Shown here one piece after another: positions 50,410 to 63,900 of a stretch of 64,000 nt of DNA. Each line of letters starts with the position of its first letter. The stretch's first letter is position 1. Below the pieces are notes generated by a model. The model was not told the origin of the DNA. It saw nothing but the letters and a program-made list of their open reading frames with translations, and did not search any database. The position numbers and the translations under genes are program-made. The DNA is from Heliopora coerulea (Eukaryota > Cnidaria > Anthozoa > Scleralcyonacea > Helioporidae): assembly GCA_030142905.1 (NCBI GenBank), contig JASJOG010000024.1, forward strand, positions 310,001 through 374,000. Reading direction: 5' to 3'.

Positions 50410-51930
50410 TAACGTGATCGAATTTTAGCGGCCTTGCTGCTGCCACCAGGTTAGCCAGTGCGTGTCTAGTTGTAACATAGCCGAGGTTGTTTCCTGATTC
50501 TGGTGTTTCTTCTTTTCGTTTGATGGAGGTTTATGAGTGGAAAATGAATTTTGATTGTTTTCGATGAAATCCTTTTTTCCTTTCCTTGATAGAATTTGGT
50601 TTGATTCACTTTCCAGGTTGAAAGGCACTTTCTTCGGCTTACCAGGAAATGGTCTTATATGGGACCTATTCAGGCGAAGGTCCCTGTTTGTTGGGGTGAT
50701 CTATAATATGATCTTGCTATTTTTTCCACTCTTTGGATAAGCGTACCAGGTTCCCATTTGGCTGTTGTGGGATGCTGAGCAGTCACGTTTTGTCCGGGAA
50801 ACAGGTTTGAGAATGTTTTTGAACGCTGGGTGTCTTGCCTTTCTTGTAGCCTGTTGATGATGTCTTTGTCGAACATCCTTCTCCGGAGTTTCTTCAGAGG
50901 GTAATATTACTTTGTAAAGACCTGCTGAACAGCATTTGTGCTGACGAGAAGAAATGGTTGTCTACTAGCGTTGCTCGTTGGCAAAGTAAGAATATTTTGA
51001 TCTGCTTTGAAGTTCTTATCATTGAGTAAAATGCTTTCTTCATGTTTTTCACGTGATAAGACGACACAGGGGCTAAGGTCCCCAAAAGGGGTCTAACCAA
51101 AGTTGCTGGAACCACGCCTTCTGAATAATGTCATAATTTGAAAGTCGAAAATGAGAACGAAAGATAAGTCTACACAGTCAGCCTTGTATTTGACCAAATA
51201 ATTCAAGTATTTGGTTTCGAATCTGAAAATTAAAATGTATGTGTCGTCTTACAAACATGATTGGTTGACTTCCAAGGCGGGCGCCAGGATGTTTTTGACG
51301 TAGGGGCTAAGATCTCCAAAATAGGAGGCACAACTAGCAGATCTGAGGTCACACGACTTAAAAATTTCATGATATGAAGGTATAAAGTGACATGTCGTTT
51401 TTAGGGGGGAATAATTCAACAACTGATAAGTAACAACGTTATGCGACATGCGGAGAATTTTTTTCTTGGCTAAATCAATAACATATACATTGTTTGTATG
51501 AAATAAAAATGTTATTGATTTTATTATTATTTAAATATGTCATCAAGAGTAACAAAGTAAATACTTGCATTTTTCAATCATAAAATACTTTAGAAATGAG
51601 AAGAAAACAAATTATGTCATATGCACATAAGGAAAACTAACTTCTGAAAGGCTGATTTTTCCTTCCACTTTGTTCTCCAACGAATTGTTAATTTTCCCCT
51701 GCCAGGACAGCTAAGGTTCCCCGATGAGGGGGCTTTAGCCCATCTTTCCCCCCTGGCACCATCCCTGCACTTGGATGTCTCTGAATCCGTTTTTCCTCGG
51801 GTAGCGGGGATGTGGAGGAAACTCCATATTCTTGAGAAAATTCTTGGTACGCTTGTTCTGAAAAGTGCGGTCCTTTGACCATAATTGGGTCTACTTGCGA
51901 ACTGAATATTGGTTTCGTCATTTCGCCAGG
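50410..51930 (-). pseudogene. Ty3/gypsy integrase C-terminal relic
   Basis: Minus strand. 51688-51921 keeps KGPHFSEQAYQEFSQEYGV, like the integrase block around the second catalytic Asp and following helix. 50894-51115 ends SAQMLFSRSLQSNITL, and 50670-50876 reads RQDTQRSKTF, FPGQNVTAQ and KWEPGTLIQRVE, matching the post-integrase region of K02A2.6-like gypsy polyproteins. It continues FPGKPKKVPFNLESES to 50425. Frames are interrupted and no LTRs were found. Two short related segments (51060-51100, 51295-51335) share AGGGGCTAAG(G/A)TC.CCAAAA. Confidence 0.65.
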
Positions 51931-52764
51931 TCATGGTCCTAGTGTTGTTGTTATGAGGAGATATCCTCCTGACGAATGGATATTTTGAGAAGTCGTTGCC
52001 TACTAGTGTTCTTCTACGTCGAACAGGTCTGTTTCAACCATATGTGCGACAAGGACGTCGAGGTGTCTCTGTCGGTATTAATGATTCTCGTTTTTGTGAA
52101 TTCCACATTTACTGACTGATGTCCCACGCATACTTTGGTAGTTTTGTCTGTTGTCCCGGACGTCAATTTTGTCTTTTCAGCATCTTGATGGGGTTCGTGT
52201 AATTTAGTAGAACTTGCTTTTGAAAGGTCTTTTGTATGATCTTTCGATCCTGCGATCATATGTCTCGGTTTGACCAATTTGGTTTTGCCGTGATGGGCAG
52301 CTTTTTAATGCATTGTTGGCCTGCCTAATTAAGTAATTTCTTGGAGGGTCAACAGTCCGATATCTTTTTTCATATTTTCTCTGATCTTACGAAAATGCTC
52401 TATCACAGCAATCGGAATTGCTTTGATCATATTGATACGAAAGGATCACTTCGGTTTCCACATGATCGCTGCGATCGCCGAAGCTACTTTTTTCAGCGAT
52501 TGCAGCCGTATCAGCGATTGTAGCGATTACAGGGAGAACAGGCTTGACAGGGTAGGTCCAGCGCTAAACGCAGTAGGAGACGCGTGACTATGTCCAGTTC
52601 CATCGAACACTTTTAACGAACTATAAACGTATCCGATACAATGTTTAGATACAACAGATACAATGTTTAGCCTATACATCATGGTCAAAAGAATTAATCA
52701 GGTTCATTTCTCGGATCGTGGAAACAATCGGTTATCGATCCAGTCCTTTTTAGAGATCGAGAAA

Positions 52765-52840
52765 CGTTATGGTCGGGGAGGATTGGATCCTGAATTTTTC
52801 AAGGGGGGGCGCCCATCAAAGACAGCTCTTGCCCCTCGAC
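52765..52840. mobile_element. hAT-like terminus fragment
   Basis: GGATTGGATCCTGAATTTTTCAAGGGGGGGCGCCC resembles the end of hAT-type elements starting CAGGGGTGGATCC (similar ends occur at 2034 and, inverted, 5586-5603). No partner end or duplication found. The rest of 52000-54000 has no gene I can support. Confidence 0.3.
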
Positions 52841-54057
52841 CAACAACCTTAATAAGATTGCCCTTGTGCGTATTGTGAACAAAATCAACCAAAGCCTTGA
52901 TTAATCTAGTTAAAATGTTACCCCATCTAGGCAACGGGGAAATGATGATGTACACTTATAGATTTTGTTTAGATATGGCTCCTTAACAAACAGCGCCGAA
53001 ATGGAAGGAATCCCTCCTGAGCGATGGGTAAACAGTGATCGTACCTTTAAGACTTTTAGATTTTGTTCGAAAATGGTCAAAAAATACAAGAAACGCAACC
53101 CTAGAGTCCCTGGAGTTTCGAAATTTCTCTGAAGAGCTTAACTTGATTTCCCGTTTTCGGGGTTTGATGGTGTGTACCTTCGGCTTACCGGGAAAAATGT
53201 TCACATTGCCCAATCTTTATCAAATTTACTTTTGGCTAGACCTTTATGTTTGGCTAATCACTTGAGTTAATTGAGGAAATGTGTGCGTTATACGGTTTGC
53301 TATGACGTTTCGTATCACTCTACGACTTATTAAGGCTAATATTTACGGAAGCACCCAGCCAGGCCCAAAAAACCGTTAATGTTGTTAGACATATTTCCTG
53401 TTCTGTTCTTTAAACTAAACTGTTCAGATACTAATAATCATCTCATGGGGGAGGTACTTTTACCATTCAAACCTGTATCTGCTATCTCACTGACCCTGGA
53501 GGCCTAGTTGAGCCGCATCAAGAGGACAAATATTGTGTCCTATATTTTGGAATATATAGCTACTAAATTTCCTCAACTTTTCTTGTTGCTTACTCCGACT
53601 TTTTAATTTTACGCCGAAGCATCTTGTTGGTCTTGTCAAGGGGAGACGCCTCGGACAGAAAAGTCTCAACCATGCCCGAATCTTTAATTTTAAACCGGCT
53701 AAGTAACGCCTTACCATTTTACTCATCAAGGGTAGACGCATCGGGCCGGGAAGTGTTAATCTACTTATTTCTTACCCTTGGCGCCTTGCTACGGGTTTTT
53801 TTATTGACCTTGGTTCCCCACCCCCGTGTGAATGGGATCGTCGGCATTGGCACTTGAATGACATAATGGCTAAATTCACTAAAAAGCAGCTGGTGTCACC
53901 TTGCATCAGAAATTACGTCTTTGTTTCATCCGCAGAAAATTTCGTCCGGAGTTACTAAAGTCGTCCAGCGAAGCTCATTGCTGTTCCGTTTTAATGACCC
54001 AGAAGCTCGTATTTGCGAAACTACAATACAATCTGTAAATTAAATTTTCTTGCCGAA

Positions 54058-54164
54058 ATGTCAAAGGAAGTACATTACTCAAAAGTACCCAAAGCAGTGC
54101 CTTGCGAAGATCAAGATCTCGAAGTCCGCATTGCGAAACCTCAAGACGACAAATCCAAAAACAG
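54058..54164 (+). CDS. Putative first coding exon of a second ABCB gene
   Basis: ATG at 54058 (GCCGAAATGTC) opens 35 codons, MSKEVHYSKVPKAV... to DDKSKN, then AG before donor GTACGA. The split codon (phase 2) is completed by the T that starts the exon at 60612, giving Ser. The resulting hydrophilic, Lys/Asp/Glu-rich N-terminus is typical of the cytoplasmic tail before TM1 in ABCB1-type proteins. The donor is not ideal, and without the donor the frame would run 15 codons further to TAA at 54208. The link to the next exon is inference. Confidence 0.4.
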
Positions 54165-54570
54165 GTACGATCGACCATCTTTCTGGGATGAAGTTTTTGT
54201 AAACCAATAATGCATTCCGTTATATTTCAACTGTTGTTATTTTGCTTTATAAGTGTCTTTAGGTCACGATATGTCGGTCACGATATAAATTTTGCTTGGG
54301 TTGGTTAAATACAGTAAATGCTGTTACGTGAAAAATAATCAACTTCAACTTATACCACGGCCCAAAATCATGTGCCGGATGCATACTGTAATTATTTAAT
54401 GCTTGACTGCCTCTATGTATTTTGAAAACTAAAGACACTGGCAAGGACGCCGTGCGTGTCATGTCTCTCCCTGCTAGATTTTCCTGATCGTGGCTTTTGC
54501 TAATGACAAGATGACTGGTGAGGTCATTGAAAGTTCTCTAACAACACATTTTGTATTGGAAAATTTTCTT

Positions 54571-54762
54571 ATGAAGATTAAGCTGTTGTTTTACACAAGT
54601 TTCTTGATGTGTGTTTTGAGTGTCACTAGAGGTTTTTACATTCGACCGATCGGGTGCCCCACGCGGTTTTGTGACTTGCTGGGAGAGCATACGGTGTATA
54701 ATTCAGGAGATGAACGGACGTCGTACTGCTTAAAGGGTATGCCTACAGTCTTAACTCTTTAG
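54571..54762 (+). CDS. Short ORF with signal peptide, cysteine-bearing, unknown
   Basis: 63 codons from ATG 54571. The start MKIKLLFYTSFLMCVLSV looks like a signal peptide (basic n-region, hydrophobic core), followed by about 40 residues with cysteines in GCPTRFC and SYC. The frame also extends upstream to a Met at 54490, but the signal peptide favours the internal start. A donor-like GGTATGCC at about 54736 could make this the first exon of a longer secreted protein. I do not recognise the family; it could be a chance ORF. It lies in the putative first intron of the second ABCB gene. Confidence 0.3.
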   Translation: MKIKLLFYTSFLMCVLSVTRGFYIRPIGCPTRFCDLLGEHTVYNSGDERTSYCLKGMPTVLTL

Positions 54763-54779
54763 TGACGGTTTCCCAACCC

Positions 54780-57700
54780 CCTTCTTGAAAATGCTAAAAA
54801 ATACTATGGCATGTGAAAGTCGTGTGTACTGAAAGGATTGTCTTCATGTCCCATCATGTGTGACTGCAGAAAGATGAATGAGTCAGCAGAGTGTCACGTT
54901 TTTGCCGAGAACCCTTAGCTCTTATGGTGAAGAGGCATTCTGTTCCCTATAGGAAGTGAATCAATTCTTTTCTTATTATTGTCAATTTACTCTACCATTC
55001 TTGTATAGTTCAAGTTGAATAAAACTATTATGCATATGAAGTTGGTTTTTAATATTGCACCATAACTAGTTTGAAAATGTGATATAGTTTTGAATTCCTC
55101 CAATAATGAATGCTGTAACTACCAATCAATCCTATTGTTTGAGATCTTTCTATTGCCTAGCACATGTAGTTCAAAATAACTGAATTGAAATGTAATTTTG
55201 AATGTATATATTTTCAGAAATAAGTAAGAACTATTTAAAGGGTGTATAAATCTAAAGCAGAAGCATATAATCACATAACCACATTCCTTGTTCTGTAATG
55301 AGTAATTTTTGATGATGATAATATTAGTCAAAAAGAAAATGGAATTCTAAGAAATGGTTATTGAGAGAAGTACATCATGTGTAAAAGTAAAAATTAGTAA
55401 TGGTTGATTTTGATTATTGAACTCTTTCCTGATGGTAGGTCTCCCCTTGCAGATTAAAATTGATGTGTGTTGTATCTGTCCATTATCTCTTTTTGGTCTG
55501 AATCCAAGTTTTATTATTTTATAAAAATAATGTTGCATCAGCAGTGTTGAACAATATGTAAAATGTCAAAAGGGTCAGGAGGCTGCTGAAACTTGTTTGA
55601 GGAGAAGGTGATGTTTTGAGCAAAAGGCCTTTCTAGTAAAGGGGCCTCTAAAGAAATTCACTATGATGAAGGGCCTTCACTCAAAATGTTAGTTTCTCAT
55701 CTAAAACATCTTGGCACTTCATTGATCCTTTTGGCTTCTATTATTTTAGTCTGGCTTATGGGAGGTGATTTTTCTTATCATTGGGAAGTATCTCAGATTG
55801 GAAAGAATTTAACCATAATTTTGTGTGTACCCTCGTAATAATCTATAATGTAGAAGGTAAAAATTTTCAAAATTTTTATGGTGAAAGAACTTACTAGTTT
55901 GGCCATGCTCTCGGTCTTTCAGGTTTTGTTTTTCTATCTAGCTGTAGCCTGTTTTAACTATGCACTTAACAGTAGTAATACCTAGTCATATTAGAGTGGA
56001 AGTGACCTATAAAAGTAATGTAATAAAAGTAATACTAAGCAAGCAATGATCATAAAATAGTTTTTTAAATAGAGAAATCCTGCTTCAATGCCATAATTTT
56101 GCTTTTTTATGTCATTGACCTGATCAAACTTTGTGCTGGTAGATAAGGCTTTCATTTGATGTAATAAGAGCCATAAAATTAATATTTAAGTCATTCCCAT
56201 TATTTGCTTGGAGACCGTTCACTCTATTCAGTGAAAGGTAGATGGAAATCAACTGAGCCATTTATGACTCTCTGATCCCTGTTTACTATCTCAGAATTGC
56301 AAATGAGTAATTACAGCTTGTATATGTATGTATTTTGTAGGGCTGTGATGTTAACTTTAATTCACTGTCCATTCAAGTGGATGTTTTAATACATTCATTT
56401 AACACTTTTCTGTTGAGAGGCCTACCTTTGGCAAGTCGATTTGGCATTAGCCAGATTAAAATGATTGAAATCTATGTGAGGACCTAAAGTATGATGAAGA
56501 TAGAGATGCATTTCACTTTTATTTCTGAACAGGAATTATGACGTATTATAAATGCTGACAAAAGAGTGGCATCAAAGTCCTGACACATCTTCAAACAGTT
56601 AAATGGTGAATTGTAAGCTTTTGATGCAATTGACAAAAAAATTTAAGTTTTGTTTAAATGTTTAGTAAATTAGTAAAGGAATTCTGAATTTAAATAGTTA
56701 ACTACTTGTTATTTGCAGCATTAGTATTTTACAGGGATGTTTGCTCAAAACATTTTCTCCCCTGCCCATCCCAAGATCCTGACCTTGAATGGGTTAAGAT
56801 TGATTGTTGGGGAGATTATCAATAAGTTATTTAGTAAATGCATCATGATATTGATGTAATAGGCTGCTGAAAAGCCCTGATGTGGAACGTTTTCAAAACA
56901 CTTAAACTTAGATCTAATGTCTTATTGCCCTTTGGAAGTCTTAATCCAGTATCTTCAATGTTTACAGAAGGATACTGGGATAAAAATAACAATTACCAGT
57001 ACACTGTATTTATGGAATACCTTGAAAAAGATTACACAAAGTTTCATAGTTTTAGATTGTTTCATACACCCAATATACACCCACCTTGGTTGGGCGACAA
57101 TACTAAAACTTGCGATCTTTGACATTTAGTATTGTTCCCCCTCAAAGGCTAGCCAACCAGACTCCAATTTTTATGTTATAATAATACAGGGAACCTTCCT
57201 GGTGTGTTGCACCAGACTGTTATAATCACTCTTTGTTCTTCGTTGACCTAGTAATTAGTGTTCATACGGAAAACATGAAGTGCGAACATAGGAGTACAAT
57301 ACTGAAATTGATCCCATATGGTTATGTTACACTATGCGGACCTCGTGGTTGTGGCCAAAGTCTTTTTCAAGTAAATTCACTGATATTATGCTTGTTATAA
57401 AAAACACTTTGAAAGCATCCTCAAAATACCTAAAAATATCGAAATGTTCAGACCAATAGAAATTATTTTGCTGCTTAAGGGGTAAACTCATGAGTCATGC
57501 ATTTTGCTCAAAATAGATATTGCAATTGCACCATATCCGGTGGCGGCGACAGGAAACTTTAAAAAAAATGCTGATCTTTGCAAATAATTCATGTTTCAAA
57601 TATCTATATCCTTTTCTTCCAAACTAAACAAAGACAGACTGGCAAGACTAAGTAGGCCTTATCAATCAGCCATTCTCTTTGCGTAATTTGTAAGTTTCCT

Positions 57701-60600
57701 GTTTGTAAGTTTGCGATATCATAATGCGAATAATTTTGATTCGTGTAACCTGCTATCTTAATTTGCCGGGGGACATGTCTTTGCGACAGTTCTCCCTGAC
57801 TTGACGTCTCGTGTGTCCCAACCATAACTCATCCGATTGATGAATGAATTCGCCTTCTGTTGCCGTATTGTTACGTTTAAGAAGAATTGTAGCCAAAAAG
57901 AAGATTGCATTTGAAGAAAAGGCCCTTGACTGTGATGTTCTGGGGTAAAGTACCCCGGGAAATATTTTCAAATTCATGAGTTGCTAATTACAGGGGCAAG
58001 GAATGCAGAACAACGCGCGACACGGTCACATCCTTTCTGAATTCTCTCTTTGGATACTTCAAACAAGTGGAAAGAGTGTAGGTGGTGAAGTATTTCTGGT
58101 AGTAAAACGTATTCGTACCCAGCTAAGATAAGACCCTGGGTACGAAGTAGGTATTGCAATATGATCGATTTCGATGAGCATTGAGCCATGACAGAATAAC
58201 TAATGAATGACACGAACGAAAGGACGTCATGTTTCCTACGAATATGAGAGCCTATAGTTATTGTTTTACGGCATTTAAAACAGCTACAGCTTACTTACCA
58301 CTATTTCGAACCGTTGCCGTTTGTGGAAACGTCCATATAAAAACATGGTGGCAATTGCCCAAATTATAAAGTTTTAAACTAAGGTTATGAATAGCCACGT
58401 GAAAAAGTGGCGACCAAAAGCGTTACAGCCGGTGCAGTTCCTACACACTCGCTGAATTTGCATTTCTGGATATTAAGCCGTTGAATGGGCAAAAATTGAG
58501 CAATCGTCTCAAAATCACGAGTTTTTTTTTAAAAATATTATATTCCGTTATGATTAAAAGGTAATAGCCCATGGTAGGTAGGAACGATGGAAAAGCGAAT
58601 CGCCATGTCGTTACTTCTGTTCGGGTTTTTTTTTCATACATTATAAAAATTCAATAATACAGGGTTCTTTGACTTGCTTGACCCACGGGAGTACCTCCAG
58701 CTCCATGAGACAAAGGAAGTCTTTCTATTGCGTTTAATCCAAGGTATCCCTCTGCTTCTTGTTGAGAAATCTGTTAATCCTTGTATTTTATACGTGGAAT
58801 TGACGTAACCACGTACTTGTTATTGGTTTCTTGCTAGTGTAGAAAAATAGCATGCAAATAAGTTGACATATAGACCAGCGCTTTTTAAATTTCAGTGGTG
58901 CCTATTTACAGTTTGCCATTTGAGCATCGTCCACCAATTTCATTCAACGTTTACCTGTCCACTAGGGTTGTTTCAAAACACGAGTAGTTATCTACCGGAC
59001 AGTGCATTTCGACGGGAAGAAAATTAAGACCAATTAAGACCGGTTGTTCAAGCATGAATAGCACTGTTCTCTTGGCAGTACTTATTAACTGTGACTCCAG
59101 ACTACTACGGTGCAACCGTAGTTTTCATGGAAGGGTTAGCTGATTTTAATCAAGCAACGGGAGATTGAATTTTCCCGGTGTTACTGCTACTATTTATGTT
59201 GAGCTTCTTTATTCGGATATCTATATACAATGGCAATAGCTGTTTCTGTCAATAACTGCTAATTTTCAAAACTGTTGTGACATTCTGACTGTTCGGCTAA
59301 GTGAAGATCTAACCTAATCGCAGTTTAATCCCTGGGATTAAACCTACGGATTAAGTTTTGAATTTTAGGCCCTCAGATACATGATTGAAGACAATATATG
59401 ATGTTTTGGGTAATATTTCAGGCAACAACTTTATCAGTCCAATGAAATTTGGGGGACACAGACCAGCCGGCTGCCCCCTTGGCCACGGCGGTGAACTCAT
59501 TCGTCTTCAAGTTAAAAACTCTAACTCTTCGTTTAGTACTATTGTAGTTTAACAACTTTATGATTTTGCTTTGGCTAACACCAAAGTGCCAAACAATTTT
59601 AGTCCTCCAGGGAGGATGTCCTGAAAAAGATACCAATTAGGAAAGGATTGAGGTACATGAAAATCGCAATCGTAACCTTTCCTGTATAGGCAACATGACC
59701 TCGAAATAATTCGCACACGAACGACAAAAAATATGCAAGAAATCCAATGTCTTGATCTTCGGCGACAGAAAACCTCTAGTCACTCGTGCTGCTGCCCTGA
59801 AACAAGTTTTTCGTGCGCGCGTGACGCAGCATTTCAAGCCGACAAGAAACCAGTAAAAAGAACTATTCCATCTCTCTTACTTTGCCCGGTCTTCCTCCTC
59901 CTCCCTCTCTCCTTGCCTCCCTCCAATCCTTTCCAAACCACCCATCGACCTACCCGTTTATCCATTGCCTGCCTACCTGCTTTACTACCTACATCCTACG
60001 TGAGTGAATTCATAATGTACTTATTACGACTGAATGGCTGGTTCACTTATTTTACTGCTAAATACAACTACCAGAAGGCTTTTCGAAATCTTTGCAAGTT
60101 GTGCTAATGTAAGCAACTGTCTTTACATTTCCTTTGGGTATTAAATGTTTGCATGAAAAAGAAAACGTCGTAAGGTATTCTGGTACTTGTATTCAGCTGA
60201 CGTAAAAAGGTGAATCGGCCATTCAACCACACCGCCTTACGGTTGGGCAAACCGAAAATGCAGTGATGGATCAAAAGGTTGCGGCCTCGAGAACAGTTGA
60301 GAATTCATCAGACTTGTTTGGATTGGATTTCTTAATATTTCCTTTATTTCTTATATTTTTATTTCTCGAAAATCAGTTGGCGTATAACTTCAAAAATAAA
60401 TAAAAAAGTAAAACCCTTTTCCTAAAATTTCCGCCCATTTATTTGGTATCCGAGTCCGCTCGTTGCTTGAGCTACCGTACTGCTCAAAAGGTTTTTTAAC
60501 TGGATGTGTTCATGCTAGTTTGCAATTTCACAACATCGGTACGACGTTGGACTAAGACGTTGAGAATATTTGTTAAAGACTTAAGTGAGCGCTTGAATTT
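54780..60600. other. AT-rich intron-like DNA, nothing recognisable
   Basis: Unlike the left half of the window, this stretch contains few transposon signatures. Open frames are short and lack domains. If the two flanking exons belong together, all of it is the first coding intron of the second ABCB gene (54165-60611). Confidence 0.45.
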
Positions 60601-60611
60601 TATCTCTGTAG

Positions 60612-60696
60612 TATTGAGGATGTCTGTAAAGATGAAAAAAAGTCAGATGAGCAACCCAAAGAAGAAAAATCGCCGATGGTTTCCTATGGGGACTTG
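60612..60696 (+). CDS. Putative second coding exon of a second ABCB gene
   Basis: Acceptor TTTTATCTCTGTAG precedes one base completing a codon, then 28 codons reading IEDVCKDEKKSDEQ and ending EEKSPMVSYGDL, then a strong donor GTAAGT. The lysine/glutamate-rich run followed by (K/S)PMVS(Y/F)..L is what stands just before the FR(Y/F)A...D segment and TM1 in ABCB1-type transporters. The continuing exon was not found in the remaining 3.3 kb and probably lies beyond the window. Orientation is the same as the upstream ABCB gene, suggesting tandem paralogues. Confidence 0.55.
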
Positions 60697-60879
60697 GTAA
60701 GTACGTTCCACTGCTTAGCATAAATTTGAAAGTATAGTGTTGGCCTGCTGATTTTAAAGACGTTTGTAAAACTACAATTAATATCATATCGAAGTCAGTA
60801 CACTACACAGTACAGTACACTACTCGAAAATAGTAACCGAGACGTGCTGCGAAAACAAAACGTCAAGGCTTCGGTGGAA

Positions 60880-60955
60880 ATGAGTCCAACGACCCAGCAA
60901 AAGTAATCCAGTGTTCTATACCCTGAGCTACGAAGGCCGTTTCCGGTGGACTGGT
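60880..60955 (-). mobile_element. tRNA-like SINE fragment
   Basis: On the minus strand, CCTTCGTAGCTCAGGGTATAGAACACTGGATTAC resembles the tRNA head of the SINE units at 22.1-22.8 kb, but the B-box region (GGGTCGTTGGACTC) is degraded. A relic, not a tRNA gene. Confidence 0.45.
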
Positions 60956-63900
60956 CGTTAATTATGCCTATATGATGTTAGTAATGGAAACTGGCTATAT
61001 TGCAAGTAACAATCGCAATAATTTACCATCATTATCAGTGCAGGAAGTGCCAGAGAACAAGTTTGGAAACAAAAAAAGCCATTCCGCCAAATGGGTTTGA
61101 TGCATATTTAGGAAAAAAATACACGGAAAACTTGCAACGTACTGGAAGGTAACACTCCCAAATGATGATGATGATGATGGACTCTCCAGTCGATATCGGC
61201 GTATGACTGTATAGAAACAATAAATAAAGATAGGCACACAGCGTGTGCATGTGTTCACTGACTGGACTGAGTTGTTGGAGGCAAATTAAAGATAGCAAAA
61301 TGAATAATATAGAAAATTGACTGAAAATAATTCGTGACACTGTGATAAGCATTTAAGCGTCTGAAGAAATAATACCCCCTTTGAGAAAGATAGCAGAGGG
61401 AATGTAACATTCTCTGTCGTAAGTCAGTCTGACTTCTCACAACATGTTGACAGAATTTAATCTTGCACATCGTTTGTTCTTTGCAATTGAGATGAGATTT
61501 TAAAGCGTTCGGAACTGAACTGGTTTCAATGAATATAATATTATTTGGAAATTTCTCGTTGCAATCCATTATATTGGGTTGTAGAACATATGCGATTTTG
61601 TACAACAAACGCAGAAGCTAGTGAGGGGGTTGGGAGGCAATCGCCCCTTGTCGTAACGTAAGAGGCACCAAATTGTGTTGTTTTTATATAATTATAAAAC
61701 TACTTAAAAATATCGTAAATTGCCATTACAGTTTTATCATCCCAAATATTGTCAACCGTCCCTGGCATCATTTTTGTTATTTTTCAAGTTGGCGACGGAG
61801 CAAGGGGTTGCCACAAGGTATCTTTGCCTAAACTGAGTTCTTGCTGGGTTTTTTTTATTCTCTGGTATGGGTTTGTTGCTAGAAAAAGTTTAGAGGTAGT
61901 GGCCTTGCCAAAAAATGAGAGAACAAGGTACAGACGTTTCTATCGTCAAAATCAAATGTCAAAAAGGCATTTCCTGTTCAGTCGTTTTTTGGCAGGACAA
62001 TAGCTTTAAACTTTTTCCTACGTTGATTCAGAACTGCCTTTGCATTACTCCATTTTTGATATTTAGGCTCATTACTTCTTTGTCTGTTTGTATTTTTCAG
62101 TTTGTTACGTGTTTGCTCTGTAGTATTCAACATTTCTATCGTTTCGTTAAGAATTTTCTTCATTAAGATCTGATTATCTTCGCTACTGTCGAACAAGCTC
62201 AAATCCTCAGGAAATTTTTCTGAGCTTCAGAAGATGATTCAAAACGTGAAGAGTTTTGGGCTTAAGCTTTACCTAAGCTTTATCGAAGCTTTGAATCAAC
62301 GATAAACATATTGAAATTCTCCTCTACAAACCTTTAAAATATTATGCAAACCAAATAAGGTCTGAAACTCCGTTCTGTACTACTTCAAAAAATTAAGGAG
62401 TTAGTTGAATTGATCCGACTTGTTAAGATTGCACCAATTGAAAGATGCGGTAATTGTTTAGTTTTAAACAACAAAATGTCCTCCTTTTTTCTCATATAAC
62501 ATGTAGGTGATAACTTCAACCACGTTTTGTCGAAACATCCAATAAATCATTGAGAGAAATCGAATAGAGTTCTGGCACTGGTGGCAAACGCGAAACTTTC
62601 ACACTCAGAAAGGGCAAGTGGCGAACGGGAAACAGAAAATTAAAGTCATTGTAACGTGGCAATTTTACGTTTGCTGTTTACCGTTTCCAGTAAACATGAA
62701 GCTTAATCTCTCAAAGCTTGATTTTTTACTCATCTCAACATAAGACGTCAGACATGATCAATAGGCTTTGGTGAATGACAGATATGCCGTAACTAGTTAT
62801 AAGAACCCAAAAGAGATCTTGTTTTACGGCACAAATTTATAGTCCAAATTTTTCCCAGCCGTAAATCATCTAAAAGGAATGATGCTTCATGCCTACAGTA
62901 AACATTTTGATTTGCTTTTGTCCGAGCAGGCCCTGGGAATAAAGATGGCAAATCTGGCGAACTTTCTCAGGAAACATGTTATCCCGTTGGCCGTTGTCAT
63001 TGGAACGTTTGGAAATCTAACAGTGACCTATAAACAACTAAACTGCGAGTTCAGGCAAAGAGGGTGCCGCCAAAATTAAATTGTCATTAAAATTAAAATT
63101 GGGACCTCGTGCTCATGGTTGGGACCATAGAGAAATAGAAACATAATAAGTTACAAAGGATCGTTTGGGAAAGTTTTTTTAGCCTGGTTTGCGTGAAGCT
63201 AGAATTTTTTCATTTTAAATTTGGGATTGTGGTGTATAATGGAACTATACACTCAAGAACCATTCTTGAAACTGTGTTTAGTACTCTTTTCAATGAAAAA
63301 TGACGGATCTAAAATTTATTTTCCCGACATTTTTCACTGGGCCATATTTCAAATTCTACTTTGCCTCTTCTTGACTGTTCGTTTACACGGATACTTTTAA
63401 TGGGGTGAGTTAATTGCTTTAATTGTCCCCTTATAACGTACGTCTTTCTTTCCTAAGCTCTTTATGGACCAAAAAGATATCCATTGTTTTTACCAAACGG
63501 AAAAACATGTCCAGAAAACTTAACGTTGAGACTCAAGTGAAGAATAATAAAAAAAGACAACTCAACGAACTATAGCGAGTCAAATTTCTTTTAGAAAAAA
63601 CTTGTTTAAAAAACCCCATAAACAAACAAAACACAACCATGCAATTCGCTAAACCAAAGACGTTTGTTTTTACGAGTGATGTGTCTAAAAAGGTTTTGCG
63701 TAGTGAGGCTGTAGACCACTTATTATAGTTATACCTAACTATAGTTATACCTATTGGTTCATTGGTTGCTGCTATGAGCTCTGGCTATGGTGTCTAGTTT
63801 GCCATTCGTTTAGACGGAGACTTTCATTTTGGTGAGCGAATTGCAGTATTTGTTCCCTTGCAACGGACGCCTTTCTTTCTTTCCCTCTTTATGGACCAAA

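Noticed and set aside
59733..60107. 124-codon + strand frame with a hydrophobic LLLLPLSLPPS stretch
   Set aside because: Spans a CT-rich low-complexity tract; no family resemblance.
62510..62550. TGATAAC...GTCGAAAC as another hammerhead-like tail
   Set aside because: First strand degenerate, no stem II, no Penelope remnant upstream.
62945..63079. 44-codon frame MANLANFLRKHVIPLAVV with a GNLTV motif, like TM1 of a GPCR
   Set aside because: Too short, followed by a stop, with no further helices; the motif alone is not evidence.
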